This document shows, one piece after another, positions 12,291-23,460 of a stretch of DNA of 64,000 nucleotides. This DNA comes from Lepus europaeus. Its lineage: Eukaryota > Chordata > Mammalia > Lagomorpha > Leporidae. The stretch is taken from NCBI RefSeq assembly GCF_033115175.1, contig NC_084836.1, positions 80,504,253-80,568,252 of the forward strand, given 5' to 3'. The position numbers were made by a program, and so were the translations under genes. Within the stretch, counting starts at the first letter, position 1. Each line of letters starts with the position of its first letter. The notes under the pieces are model-generated. The model was not told where the DNA came from, searched no databases, and saw only the letters and a list, made by a program, of their open reading frames with translations.

Positions 12291-14091
12291 GCCTGAACTA
12301 CAAGTCTATAGTCACAGGCATGTTCTGTAGTAGTTTTTCTAAGGTAGACAATGCCCATGAGGAAAATTATATTCTCACTTTAAAACTTTCTTTCCCTTTG
12401 GTCTGAAAGGGAGGTTTTTTTCTACTTACTGTATACTTTGCTGATGGCGAAGAGAATATAGCTATCAGATTATTATTTAAGTTCTTATTTTGGCTATGCT
12501 ATTACAGAAAAATGTTAGCCATCTCTTTTATAAGGTCTAAAGATTAAATTGTGCGTCCTACAGATTCCTTCATAATAGAATTAGTTTCCTACCTTGAAGA
12601 GAATAGAGAAATGAAAGAACAAGTTGGGCTTAGAATAGAGAAATGAGGGAGCAAGTCCTAGATCGCTTGCTGACAATAGCAATATCACATGAATACTTAG
12701 CAAACCGTTTCAACCATTAGATAACAACTTAAGAAAACATTACCAGAAGGTCCAATGCCTTCTATAAATTTTAAGAATCATGTATTTGAAAACACCTCTT
12801 AAATATCTAACATGGTGTAGTTTGTTTAACCAGTAAACTTAAGCACAACCATCTAAAATGTTTTCAGTTTCTTTCTACCAACAAGTTTAAAACATATGAT
12901 AAACAAATTCAGGTCACACAAATTAAAATGTATCTTTGATTGATTTTAGCAGCTTAAATTTATGGACAATCTTATCTATAAGCCATTTAAAATAAAACTC
13001 TTAATAAAATTTCCCCATGTGAACATACAATATGTACACACATATAACATAGAATAGTAGACCAATATAGCAATTTTAATAATAGCTTTTAAAATCTTTA
13101 ACTCTTTCTGTAGATTGCCAATTGATTTGAATTGCTCTTTGTTTTTAGTAACCTCAGTTAACCATACTTTTTCTCAGTTGGTACTGTTAATACATTATTG
13201 GCTTCATCTGTTTACAGAGCCATCCCAAAGTACTGAGTACAATAGAAGGGACTGGGTAAAGTCCATAGGAACCTATAGGAGGACAGCTAAACACAGAACC
13301 AACAACGCTTTAGTTTTATGAGCAGCAAATCTTATATAACTGTGGATGACAAAAGACTTTAAGTCACCATGTTTAAAATTATAAACTCATCAATCAACAA
13401 GAGGCACTTGATTACTTCACAGTATTTTTGAAAGCACCTGTAGGATTTTACAAGTATTTAACCCTTTAGGCCTCTGTGGCTTTCTCATTAAGATAACTAT
13501 CATGTCTAGTAACACAAGATCATTAGACTTTTTAATTCTCAAACATTTGTATTAATAGCATTTTCCATTATAGAAACTTAAAGTTTGGTACCACATCACA
13601 TCTTGACAGTACTTCTAATATAATCCAAATAGCCTGATTAGTTGGTGTCTCTATAAGATGAGAGACATAGGTCCTTCGATTTTTTCAGTTGGGCCCAAAC
13701 TGGAAAAACCAAAGTCCAGGATTTACTGGAAATTTTAGAGTCTAGATTGTTTGAAACTTTGATTTTTTGAATGCCTGTCAAGAATGCCAAGAAGGCTCAA
13801 AATCCAAAATATCTGGTTGAAATAAGATTCCTTAAAATCATGACATAACATAGACCAAATTTGATCATTGTTACAAGCTGATTATTCAGATCTTTGAAAA
13901 TAAGCACATATTTAAATAACCCATAGCTCTCAATAAAAATTCAGCTGTTTTTGAACAATTAGAATTTAACAGACATCAAGAGAACATAATAGATTACTAT
14001 AACACATTGCTTTAACAGAGCATCAGAGTTTAATTCTATGTCAAAGAGAAATTGAGCTTCCTGTGATCTTTTGCTGTGAGGTTTCCTTCCT
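12291..14091 (-). other. AT-rich segment of unknown origin inside the chimeric L1
   Basis: About 1.8 kb between the ORF1 stop and the ERV-like segment. It has no long frame on either strand and no recognisable ORF2 or gag motifs. It sits inside the TSDs, so it moved with the element. Confidence 0.5.
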
Positions 14092-15128
14092 TTACCTTCT
14101 TTCATATTGGTGACCATGTTTCTGTGTTTCTGTGTGTAACACATCTTTAAGCATCTTTTGCAGGGCAGGATGAGTGGCAACAAATTCTTTCAGTTTCTGT
14201 TTGCTATGAAAAGTCTTAATTTCACCTTCATTCACAAATGAGAGCTTTGCAGGATATAATATTCTGGGCTGGCAGTTTTTCTCTCTTAGTACCTGGGCTA
14301 TGTCTCGCCATTCCCTTCTAGCTTGTAGGGTTTCTGATGAGAAGTCTGCTGTGAGCCTAATTGGAGATCCTCTGAGAGTAATCTGACGTTTCTCTCTTGC
14401 ACATTTTAGGATCTTTTCTTTATGTTTCACTGTGGTGAGTTTGATTACGACGTGTCGTGGTGAGGATCTCTTTTGGTCATGTTTATTAGGGGTTCTATAA
14501 GCTTCCTGTACTAAGATGCCTCTGTCCTTCTCCAAACCTGGGAAATTTTCTGCTAATATCTCACTAAAAAGTCCTTCTAATCCTTTCTCCCTCTCCATGC
14601 CTTCAGGAACTCCTAGAACCCGAATGTTGGGTTTTTTAATAGTATCCTGTAGATTCCCGACAATATTTTTTAGATTTCTAATTTCTTCTCTTTTCTTTGG
14701 TTTGCCTGTTTCCTTTCCTGTTCTCTGTCTTCTAAGTCTGATATTCTCTCTTCTGCTTCGCCCATTCTGTTTTTAAGGCTCTCTAATGTGTTTGTCATTT
14801 GATCTATTGAATTCTTCATTTCATTATGATTTCTTGTCACTACCACAGTTTCTTGTTCTACTAGTTGTTTCATTTCATTTTGATTCCTCCTTAATATTTC
14901 ATTTTCACGAGAGAGATTTTCTATCTTGTCCATGAAGGATTTCTGTAGTTCAAGAATTTGTTTTTGAGAACTTCTTAATGTTCTTATCAATTTTTTGAGA
15001 TCCGCTTCTTGCATTTCTTCGATCTCATCATCTTCATAATCTTGAATTGGGGTGTCTTTTTCATTTGGGGGCGTCATAGTGTCTTCCTTGTTCTTGTTAC
15101 CTCGGTTTTTGCGTTTGTTGTTTGGCAT
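14092..15128 (-). pseudogene. L1 ORF1 (ORF1p) with one frameshift
   Basis: ORF1p is the trimeric RNA-binding chaperone of L1. The N-terminal half begins MPNNKRKNRGNKNK and has an acidic/charged stretch, then a long heptad-rich coiled coil (NEMKNSIDQMTNTLESLKNR). The frame breaks near 14,690-14,700. The C-terminal half resumes in another frame through about 14,092 and contains the RRM/CTD-type region (RRHVV-like and ARREWRDIAQVL), ending HGHQYERR-stop. Combined length would be about 345 residues, normal for mammalian ORF1p. With a single indel it is a fairly young copy. Confidence 0.85.
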
Positions 15129-16057
15129 GTTGGAGATATTTGGTTTCTTCACTGTGGTGTTTTTTCTTGTTACACTATGGCTCTAGATTAAGTGGACTGT
15201 CTGCTTTCGGTGGAGCCTTAGAGGCTTGCGATGGGTGTGGACTGAGAGCTGTGTTTGGTTCCTCAGGGTTGAGGGTGTGTCAAAGATGACACTCCCAGGT
15301 TAGGTGTGGTAAATCTCTCTCTCTTTCTTTCTTTCTTTTTTTGATTCAAAAGGCAAGTAATTCCGCACAGCTGAACATAATTGGAGGTAGTTAGCAGGCA
15401 AATGATATACCCACAGGAGCCAGAGATCGGAAGCTCTTTCCCAAGGACCACACAGGGAATCTGTGCTGCCCTCAGTGTGGGCTCCAGTTCTCCTGCAGTC
15501 TCCCACTGGGTTGCCAAGTTAGATCCTAATCTCCTGTTATTTCACCCCTCCCCCCAGAGTCAGGTTTTTCTGCTAGGCTCAGGGCCGGTGCAGACCTGAG
15601 GTCGCCCTGCTTATGACGTATGTCCAAAATGGTGCCTGCTCTGTCTTGCTCGCCTTTGAGAGGTGAGCGGAGAGAGAGAAACTCGTGTCCGTATCGGTCA
15701 CTTTTTTTTTTCCCTCTCTCTCTTCTAGTTAGCCTGGTGAATTTTTCCCCACGGAGTTTTAAGCCTCGTTCCCTCTAGTCTCCTCTTTCCGCTTGCCCGC
15801 TGGTGTCTTGGGCTATTGAGGTTTGGCTCACCTGGCATTCCAGCGCTGGTGCGTTGATTCCGCCGCTGGTGTCCTGAATCGTGGGCTCCCCCGCTCTCCA
15901 CGCAGGTCCACTGTGAATCACTAGTTCCAGAAGAGTTTCCTCTGCTGTTTCTTCCCCTACTCTTCCTTGACCCTGCAGTATCTCCACTTTTATTAACCTG
16001 TCTCTCCCCCGGACTAATAGTGTGCTCCCTGCCTATTCCGCCATCTTGCCGCTCTCA
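15129..16057 (-). repeat. L1 5'UTR
   Basis: About 930 bp of GC-rich sequence upstream of ORF1. It is homologous over most of its length to the plus-strand copy at 60,283-61,188, which fixes it as a repeat family rather than unique DNA. It starts at the TSD, so it is essentially full length. Confidence 0.85.
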
Positions 16058-16071
16058 ATTTTGTGCATCTT
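16058..16071. repeat. TSD, right copy, of the chimeric L1
   Basis: ATTTTGTGCATCTT, abutting the L1 5' end. Confidence 0.9.
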
Positions 16072-16415
16072 AAAGTTAGGAACAATACATTTGGGATTTA
16101 CAAAGACGTCCAGGAATGATGACATCAATACCCATTGAACATTGAACTTCTTTTGGGGATCCACTACAGCTTTCCCCAACACCAGAGGCCACGGCTGCTG
16201 TGGATTTGGTGGTTTCAGCCCAGCAAGGCCCCTCCCAGATACATACCCCCCACAGCCCAGCGCACAGGGACTGGGGGGCTATGCATGGACAGGAAGGTTT
16301 GGCACAGCATGAGCTGGGATCATGAAATGTTAGAACAGCCTGAATAGCCACCCACAGGAGCAGGAACCAGTCATGTACACGGTCTCCTATGAAGCTATTG
16401 AAATTAGAATGCTCA

Positions 16416-16726
16416 CAGTAGGCATTTGGCATAGCAGTTAAGAGGCTGTTGAAGACGCCTGTATCCCACATCAGAGTGCCTGGGTTCAGTTCTTGGCTCT
16501 AGTTGGCCCCTGACTCCAGTTTTTCGCTAATGCAGACCCTGGGAGGCAGCAGGAGATGACTGAAGTAGTTGAATTTTTGTCACCCATGTGAGAACCTAGT
16601 TTGCTTTCCCAGATCCTGGCTTCAACTTAGTCCAGTCCTGGCTGTTGTAGGCATTTGGGAAGCAAACTAGTGAATGGAAGGATCTCTCTCTCTCTCTCTT
16701 TCTCCCTCCCTCGTGAATATATAAAA
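16416..16726 (+). mobile_element. C-SINE, oldest type
   Basis: Diverged head GGCATTTGGCATAGCAGTTA, internal CCTGGGTTCAG (B box) and CT tract. Possible TSD around GAAATTAGAA. Confidence 0.8.
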
Positions 16727-16885
16727 AATTAGAAAAAAACTTTAGATGAAAGCTATGAAAATTGAAACAAACAAAGCAGGAACATAATATTGTGCAATAA
16801 AAGCAAGTTGCAGAAAGAATGTTGCTACTGTATACACGACTACTTCAAAAAGACTGTAGAAAAATTGGAATTAAAGGTAAGTTTA

Positions 16886-17231
16886 GGGGCAGGCGTTGTG
16901 GCCTAGTGGGTTAAGTCACTGTTTCAGATTCCTGCATCCCACACTGGAGCACCAGTTTTAGTCTTGACTTTTCTGCTTCCAACCCAGCTTCCTGCTAAGG
17001 CCCCTGGAAGAGCAGCAGCTGATGGCCCACATGCCTGGATCCTTGTCACCCACGAGGGAGACCAGATGGAGTTCTGGGTTCTTGGCTTTGACCTATCTCA
17101 GCCCTGGCTTCTGCAGGCATTTGGGGAGTGAACCAACAGAAGAAAGATCTCTCTTTCTCTCTCTCTCTCCCCCACCTCCCCGACTCTACTCTCTGTCACT
17201 CCACCTTTTAAATAAACCTTTTGTAAGAAGA
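16886..17231 (+). mobile_element. C-SINE, older subfamily, inserted in a MITE
   Basis: Head GGGGCAGGCGTTGTGGCC and tail TTTTAAATAAACC. It interrupts the left MITE copy of the 16.8-17.7 kb inverted pair. Confidence 0.85.
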
Positions 17232-17307
17232 GATAGGTTTGTTTTGGTACAAAAATTTTTGCAGATCATATGTAGTTTCTTCGTATTACATTTTTATGGA
17301 TTTTTAA

Positions 17308-17338
17308 AAATTTATTTATTTGAAAGGAAGTTACAGAG

Positions 17339-17383
<45 letters not shown>

Positions 17384-17620
17384 TCATCCACTGGCTCACT
17401 CCCCAAATGGCCACAACTGCGCAGATCCGAAGCCAGAAGCTTCTTCCTGTTCTTCCACGTGGGTGCAGGGGCCCAGACACTTGGGCCATCTTCTACTGCT
17501 TTCCCAGGCCATAGCAGAGTTGGGTTGGAAGTGGAACAGCTGGGACTTGAAACAGCGCCCGTATGGGATGCCGGCACTGCCAGTTGTGGCTTTACCTGCA
17601 ATGCCACAGCACCGGCCCCA
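17308..17620 (-). mobile_element. C-SINE inserted in a MITE
   Basis: Minus-strand copy with a GA tract. TSD ATTTTTATGGATTTTTTAA-type at 17,290-17,307 and 17,621-17,639. Confidence 0.9.
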
Positions 17621-18194
17621 ATTTTTATGGATTTTTTAAGAAAATCCCTCATATATTTAGATTTCAGAACATTTTTGCACCAAAATGAACTTATCTTGTA
17701 ATTCTGCTTTTCTGCAAACGTTTTGAAGTACCTTTGTATTGTATAAGACTTTCTGTATTTTCCCCGATTGAATCTATGTGGTGAGGACCATGGACTGTCT
17801 TTCTTCAAGTTTCCAGAGTTTGCATGCCTCTGGACCCCAGGTCTAGGCTGACAGACATCTTTGCCTCTATGTGTCTGTTTGCCCATCTGTCTCTCTGCCT
17901 GGAATCCACCAGGAGCACTGGGATTTGACTTGCTTGCATCTCACTAACTTCACTCACTTTCGTTTGTCTTATGATATTGCTGTCTACTTTGCTGAATTTG
18001 ACATTGGCAAGGATACACGGTTGTTCTGACAGCATCAGCTTATGACTCCATTTCCTCTTGTGAGACCGGCTGCTAGCCTGGGTTGAAACTCAGACTAGAG
18101 GGCAAATCGTTGATTTCGGAGGGGGTCCTGGGAAGCAGGGACGTGAGGAAAGCCAGCAGCCTATGGGGGGGGGGCCTCAATATCACCCAAGCAA

Positions 18195-18460
18195 AGTCAC
18201 CTTCTGTATTTGTGGGTCCAACATCCTTGGATTCAACCAACCATGGATCAGAAATGGGGGGGGGATCCATCTGTACTGAACACATACAAACTTTATTTCC
18301 TTTCTCCTAGCAGCATAGTATAACATCTGCGTACACAGTATCTCCATTGTTTTTGATATTATAAGCCGTCACGGGCTGACACTTGTAGGGTCTATGCAAA
18401 TACTACATTATTTTATGGAAGAGACTGGAGCAGACTTTGGTACTCACCGGTATCCTAGTG
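18195..18460 (+). repeat. Tigger-like DNA transposon remnant
   Basis: GGATTCAACCAACCATGGAT, then CTGTACTGAACACATACAAA and ATGCAAATACTACATTATTT, in the order of a common Tigger-type MITE. Confidence 0.6.
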
Positions 18461-18599
18461 ATGTAGGGAAGCTTAGATAATTTTAAGTTCATGAGCTGGA
18501 AGCCGCACCTCCTTCGCTCTGTGCTGCTATGTTCATCTACCCATCAATCAGGGGACCCCTCCCCAGGAAGTACCTCCTCTTACCCAGGGCATGGGGGTG

Positions 18600-18790
18600 G
18601 TACCATGTAGACACTTCCGGGTTTCTAAGCTCTCCCTCCTCCACGTGGACTCAGGATGGGCAGAGCAGGGTATAATAATTCCCTTTCTTTGGCCCATTCT
18701 CCCTTAATAAAGCCCTAATGGGCTCCTGTATTTTTCTCACTTGGTAAATAAAGTTTATCACACTGCATGCCGCGTTTGCGTCTGAACTTA
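18600..18790 (+). repeat. Possible LTR fragment
   Basis: A TATAATA box (about 18,672) is followed by two AATAAAG-type signals and CACTGCATGCCGCGTTTGCG, a layout like the U3-R-U5 part of a retroviral LTR. No TG...CA ends or TSD found, so this is weak. Confidence 0.3.
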
Positions 18791-19023
18791 GAATTTTTCT
18801 CTAAATAAGACAAGAGTCTGGAAAATTGATTTAGGTTCAAACCTAGCCCATAACAGTAGAACCAATCGTCCATGAAGACTGAGGCATGGCTGTAACCTCC
18901 ATGGGTAAACTGGAGTTCAAGACCACTGGGACCCACGGGTGGGAGCCTGCCGAGAACATTCCTTAGCGTTATTCCTCTCCATAGGTGAAAAGGCTGGGGC
19001 TTTTCTCGGTGAAATCCCCGTCT

Positions 19024-19279
19024 GGGGCCGGCGCTGTGGCGTAGTGGTAAAGCCACTGCCTGCAGCACCGGGATCCTATGTGAGCACTGGTGTGAGAACT
19101 GGCTGCCCCTCTTCCGATCCAGCTCTCTGCTATGGCCTGGGAAAGCAGTAGAAGATGGTCCAAGTGCTTGGGCCCCTGCACCTGCGTGGGAGACCTGGAA
19201 GAGCTCCTGGCTCCTGGCTTTGGATGGGCGCAGTTCTGGCTATTACAGCCATCTGGGGAGTGAACCAGTGGATGGAAGA

Positions 19280-19316
<37 letters not shown>

Positions 19317-19401
19317 GTAACTCTGCCTTTCAAATGAATGGATAAATCAAGAAAGAGAGAGAGAGAGAAAGAGGGGAGGAAGGGAGGGAGGGAGGGAGGA
19401 A
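19024..19401 (+). mobile_element. C-SINE whose tail carries a purine microsatellite
   Basis: Head GGGGCCGGCGCTGTGGCG. After TCAAATGAATGGATAAATC comes (GA)n then (GGGA)n to 19,401. TSD GAAATCCCCGTCT / GGAATCCCCTTCT at 19,011-19,023 and 19,402-19,414, which places the microsatellite inside the insertion. Confidence 0.9.
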
Positions 19402-19783
19402 GGAATCCCCTTCTGCCCTTGGTTGAGGGCTGCTTCTGAAAGCACTGGCTTTCCCGCCTGTTCGCCTCCCCCCCTCCCCCGTGCATGGTCGAAGTACACC
19501 CGCACAGTGAGAAAGAAGCCAAGAAGCCTTCAAGTACAGCGCTGGCTTTCAGTGTAGATGTCTTCGGCTGTAGAGGAGACTGCAGAAGGAACTGGGTGGA
19601 CCACCAAGGATGTGTGCTTGGCTTCTTGAGTCAAGGTTATAAGGCAAGTTTTAAATCTGCTGGTGTTTTCCAATTACATTTTAACTTAATTATTTAATGC
19701 CGGTTAAATACAAGTCGCTGTGTACTAGGATTGTACTTTCCAAAGCAAGAGACATAGAAATCATATAAACGCTGACACACATT

Positions 19784-20082
19784 TTTTTTAAATTAATTTA
19801 TTTATTTGAAAGGCACAGTTACAGAGAGAGGAACACACACACACACACACAGATCTTCCTTCCACTAGTTCACTCCCCAAATGGCAGCAAGAGCCAGGGC
19901 TGGGCCAGGCTGAAGCCCAAGGTACAGGGGCCCAAGCACTTGGGCCATCCTTCACTGCTTTCCCAGGCACATTAGCAGGAAGCTGGATCAGAAGTGGAGC
20001 AGCTGGGACTTGAACCAGTGCTCAGATGGGATGCCAGCATTGCAGACAGTAGCTTAATCTGCCATGCCACAATGCCAGACCC
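19784..20082 (-). mobile_element. C-SINE with an (AC)n tract in its pyrimidine region
   Basis: Ends CCACAATGCCAGACCC; carries an (AC)n run at 19,832-19,850 where most copies have GA. TSD near GACACACATTTTT / TACACACTTTTTC. Confidence 0.85.
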
Positions 20083-20221
20083 TTACACACTTTTTCATTA
20101 GAAAAATTCCTTTGTACTAAGACGCTGAACATCCTTCCAGGGGTCAAGGTTTCCAGAAAGTGGAGGCTCTACTGGTAGGTGTGAGGTTGGGATAGCGTTT
20201 TGCAGCTAAGGTGATGCCAAC

Positions 20222-20341
20222 CAGGGAGTGGAGTGCTGCCAGTCCAGAGTCTCTCCCATCCAAGTACTAACCAGGCCTGACCCTGCTTAGCTTCCAAGAT
20301 CAGACGAGGTTGGGCGTGTTTAGGGTGGTGTGGCCACAGAC
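20222..20341 (-). pseudogene. 5S rRNA pseudogene
   Basis: On the minus strand the first ~90 bases match vertebrate 5S rRNA with few changes, for example GGAAGCTAAGCAGGGTC (A box) and GGTTAGTACTTGGATGGGAG (C box). The last ~28 bases diverge and no T-run terminator follows, so it is a derived copy rather than a functional gene. No poly(A) or clear TSD is visible. Confidence 0.9.
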
Positions 20342-20974
20342 CCAGAGTTTCTCAAAAGATCTGGAGCTATCAGTAGGGTCACCATGAATCTGGTATCTGG
20401 GCTTCAGTCCGACAGGTCCAGAAACTCAGTGTTATCATATCTGGTCGTGGCTTCCAAGTGTGGGATAACACATGTGCCAGACAAAGCCAGGTCATGAAAG
20501 GTTTGATGAAGTCACACATCTTCAGAGCAGTGAGGATTGGCAGTTCTTAAATAGCACTCTTCTGCTTCCTGTAGTTTTCTTCTCTAAGGAACCATCAGCA
20601 CTGAGACCGACAGGTGCACCATCTCTCCTTTGGAAGTCCTGGGTGAACACTGACAATGCCTTATGATCTAATTTGCCTTTTATCAACCATCTGGGACGTT
20701 CTCACTTTGCAATAGAACAATTTAATATGATTAAGTCTGTTGCATCATTCATTGCAGCAATTCTTCCTGAGAATGTACCTGGGTCTCTTAACAGAGATTT
20801 GGAAAATTCCCTAGTATTGCAATAAATGTGTTTATTCCCCATCTTTCAGTATAACTCCCTTCCTCAGGCTCAAGACTCTAAGGGTCTTACATACCTGCAG
20901 AAGGGTGATGGACATTGAGGGGTAAGCCACATGAGATGGTCACGCAGATGACCACACAGACATAGGAAGTCCCT

Positions 20975-21315
20975 GGCACCAGCATCATGGGGCAGCAGGT
21001 TAAGCCACTGCCTGTGATGCTGTCATCCCATATTAGCTCCAGTTCTAGTCCTGGCTGCTCCACTTCTTATCCAGCTCCCTGCTAATGCACTGAGGAAATC
21101 AGCAGAAGATGGCCTAAGTGCCTGAGCCCCTGCCACCCACATGGGAGACCCAGATGGAAATCAGGCTGCTGGCTTTGGCCTGGCCTAGCACTGACCATTG
21201 TGGCCATTTAGGGAGTGAACCAGCTGATGGAAGTTCTCTTTCTCTTTCTCTCCCTCTCTCTGTGACTCTACCTTTCAAATAAATTAATAACTCTTAAAAA
21301 AAAAAAAAAAAGAAA
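20975..21315 (+). mobile_element. C-SINE, older subfamily
   Basis: Head CAGCATCATGGGGCAGCAGG and tail TCAAATAAATTAATAACTC-A(n). TSD AGGAAGTCCCT / AGGAGGTCCCT. Confidence 0.85.
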
Positions 21316-21514
21316 GGAGGTCCCTCAATGTGGATAAAGCATGGAGAACCATGCAGAGCAGTAACACTCCCTGTTTAAGGGACAAACTTCCTTTGCTTCA
21401 GGACCCCAGAGCTAGTCATGCAGGGGCTAATCAGACAGAATGTCCTCAGAGATCATTAGAAATGCTTACTTTGTCCATTTTCAAAGTTAGGTTTTATATA
21501 ATAGCCTTTTTCTT

Positions 21515-21577
21515 AAAAAAAAAGATTTATTTATTTATTTGAAAGGCAGAGTTACAGACAGGCAGAGGCAGAGAGAA

Positions 21578-21620
<43 letters not shown>

Positions 21621-21866
21621 TTGGTCTTCCATTTGCTGGTTCACTCCCCAGATGGCTGCAATGGCTGAAGCCAGGAGCCAGGAGCTTCTTCCAGGTCTCC
21701 CATGTGGTTGCAGGGGCCCAAGGACTTGGGCCATCTTCCACTGCTTTCCCAGGCCATAGCAGAGAGCTGGATCAGAAGTGCAGCAGCCGGGACTCCAACC
21801 AGCACCCGTATGGGATGCCGGCACTGCAGGTGGTGGCTTTTCCCACTATGCCACAGCACCAGCCCC
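21515..21866 (-). mobile_element. C-SINE
   Basis: Minus-strand copy with a long GA tract, ending CACAGCACCAGCCCC. Confidence 0.9.
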
Positions 21867-21881
21867 CTGCCTTTCAGATTA

Positions 21882-21906
21882 AACACACACACACACACAC
21901 ACACAG
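21882..21906. repeat. (AC)n microsatellite
   Basis: About 12 dinucleotide units just beyond the SINE head. Confidence 0.9.
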
Positions 21907-21966
21907 GTCCCCAACCAGACAGCAGTTCCAGGTTTTATAAGGCTTGCTTCTAGGGAAGCTATTTAT

Positions 21967-22526
21967 ATTCAGTAAGTCTTGGAAAAATTGGGAGAAGGGT
22001 TATGCATATTCAAAAGGAATGGAAATGCACACCTCCTAAGTCATCGTGTATGTTTGACGAGGGCTGCAGGATGCATTTGCAAGATGGTCTCACTCTGTGG
22101 GATGGTGAGTTGGTGTGGGCCCTGGCTTGAAGCTCTGCTGTGGCTGTTGGCCAGGGAACTTGATTCCTTTCTGTGTGGTCTCTCCCCACAGCCAGATGAG
22201 ATTTCTCCCAAGGTGGCAGTCTCTGGAGTCTAACTTCTTACATGCTGGCTAACTTCTTTCAGAGTGGAAAAAAAAAAAAAAAAAAAAGCATCAGGTGTTT
22301 TTGAGGCTTACAATTAGAACTGACACCATCACTTCCTCTGTGTTTTATTGGTTAAAGGAGGTCACAGGGATAGCCCAGAGTGGAGGAGGAGACGACAATG
22401 CAAGGGCATGTATACTGGGAAGTGTGGTTGACTGACAGCTACCATCATAAAAAAATCAGACCACCATGCTTCCAGCTTCTACTGGATTCTGAGGTTCTGT
22501 TAGTGCTGGCTGGATGCTGACCTAGG
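21967..22526. other. Intergenic with an old repeat-like stretch
   Basis: A 20-base A-run at 22,267 sits in sequence (CACCATCACTTCCTCTGTGT; TATTGGTTAAAGGAGGTCAC) that resembles an old interspersed repeat whose class I cannot assign. Confidence 0.35.
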
Positions 22527-22536
22527 AGATCTGGCT

Positions 22537-22861
22537 TTTTTTTTTTAAAGGTTTATTTTATTTATTTGAAAGAACTACAGAGAGAGGTAGAGACCGAGAG
22601 AGAGAGAGAGGTCTTCCATCTGCTGGTTCACTCCCCAAATGGCCGCAATGGCCAGAGCTGCGCCGATCTGAAGCCAGGAGCCAGGAGGTTCTTCCAGGTC
22701 TCCACGTGGGTGCAGGGGCCCAAGGCCTTGGACCATCTTCTACTGCTTTCCCAGGCCATAGCAGAGAACTGGATGGGAAGTGGAACAGCCGGGTCTCAAA
22801 CCTGCAGCCACATGTGATGCTGGCGCTTCAGGCCAGGGCTTTAACCCACAGCGCCAGCCCC
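22537..22861 (-). mobile_element. C-SINE
   Basis: TSD GAGATCTGGCTTT / AGATATCTGGCTTT flanks a full minus-strand copy. Confidence 0.9.
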
Positions 22862-23460
22862 AGATATCTGGCTTTCTGGCCTGGTCTATTCAGAGAAGTT
22901 GTGTCAACCGTGTAAGCTTCCTTATCTGAATGACTTTTTATGTAGCCTCTGGCTCTAAATGCAGAGTCCTAGGTCTTGGTGGCTGTTTGATTGCTAGGTC
23001 AGGCTTTGTATATTCCTTCAAAACCCTTTCCTGCTGTCTGTGAAGTGGTTTATCTCAATCTCCAGCTACCTGAGGAATAACCACATCATTTATTTACTTC
23101 CTTCCTATGCTCTGCTCTTCTAAGTCCTTCTGGTTTGTCTTGTTTGTCATGTGAGCTGATGGCCTTGAGACAGCCATAGGACTTCCCTGAGCTAGGTGAG
23201 ATGGGCATGGCAACTCCAGCTTCATAGGCTGTGGCAAAGATTCATCGGGAAAGGTACATGGAACTGTTGCCAAGCAGTCCTCCCCCGTCCTAATGAGGCC
23301 TGAAGCATGGCACAGTTGGGCAAATGTTTCCATTCGTAGTTCGGATAACAATCAGTCATTGACATTTTTCTTCTTTATAATGAGGAATGACATCTGTTAG
23401 TCACATTCTATTCTCAAAAAAAAAAAAAAATTTTTTTCCTGTGGTTCCAGAATATTCTTT

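Larger units (their letters stand above)
10948..16057 (-). mobile_element. Chimeric L1 element: L1 5'UTR + ORF1 + AT-rich/ERV-derived segment + L1 3'UTR
   Basis: Reading on the minus strand, the element starts at 16,057 with an L1 5'UTR (GGCAAGATGGCGGAATAGGC and onward), continues through ORF1 (15,128 to 14,092), and ends with a rabbit L1 3'UTR and an A-tail at 10,948. A perfect 14-bp TSD, ATTTTGTGCATCTT, flanks it at 10,934-10,947 and 16,058-16,071, so the 5.1-kb whole was inserted as one unit by target-primed reverse transcription. No ORF2 (endonuclease/reverse transcriptase) is present. The interval 14,091-11,430 instead holds AT-rich non-L1 sequence and an ERV gag-pro remnant. It therefore resembles a HAL1-like (half-L1) non-autonomous element. 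Confidence 0.85.
16843..17732. mobile_element. Two inverted mariner-like MITE copies split by two C-SINEs
   Basis: The left part (16,843-16,885 and 17,232-17,300) is the reverse complement of the right part (17,640-17,732) in the same MITE family; both read from the outer ACTTCAAAA-type end through GGTGCAAAAAT-like centre sequence. C-SINEs at 16,886 and 17,308 interrupt the pair. Confidence 0.55.

Noticed and set aside
12291..14091. Residual L1 ORF2 in the chimeric element
   Set aside because: No endonuclease or reverse-transcriptase motif seen in any minus-strand frame; the region is stop-dense.
17022..17886. Frames of ~205 codons on both strands
   Set aside because: They run through two C-SINEs and a MITE; the peptides are the recurring SINE translations with Ser/Leu or Arg/Glu runs from the CT/GA tract.
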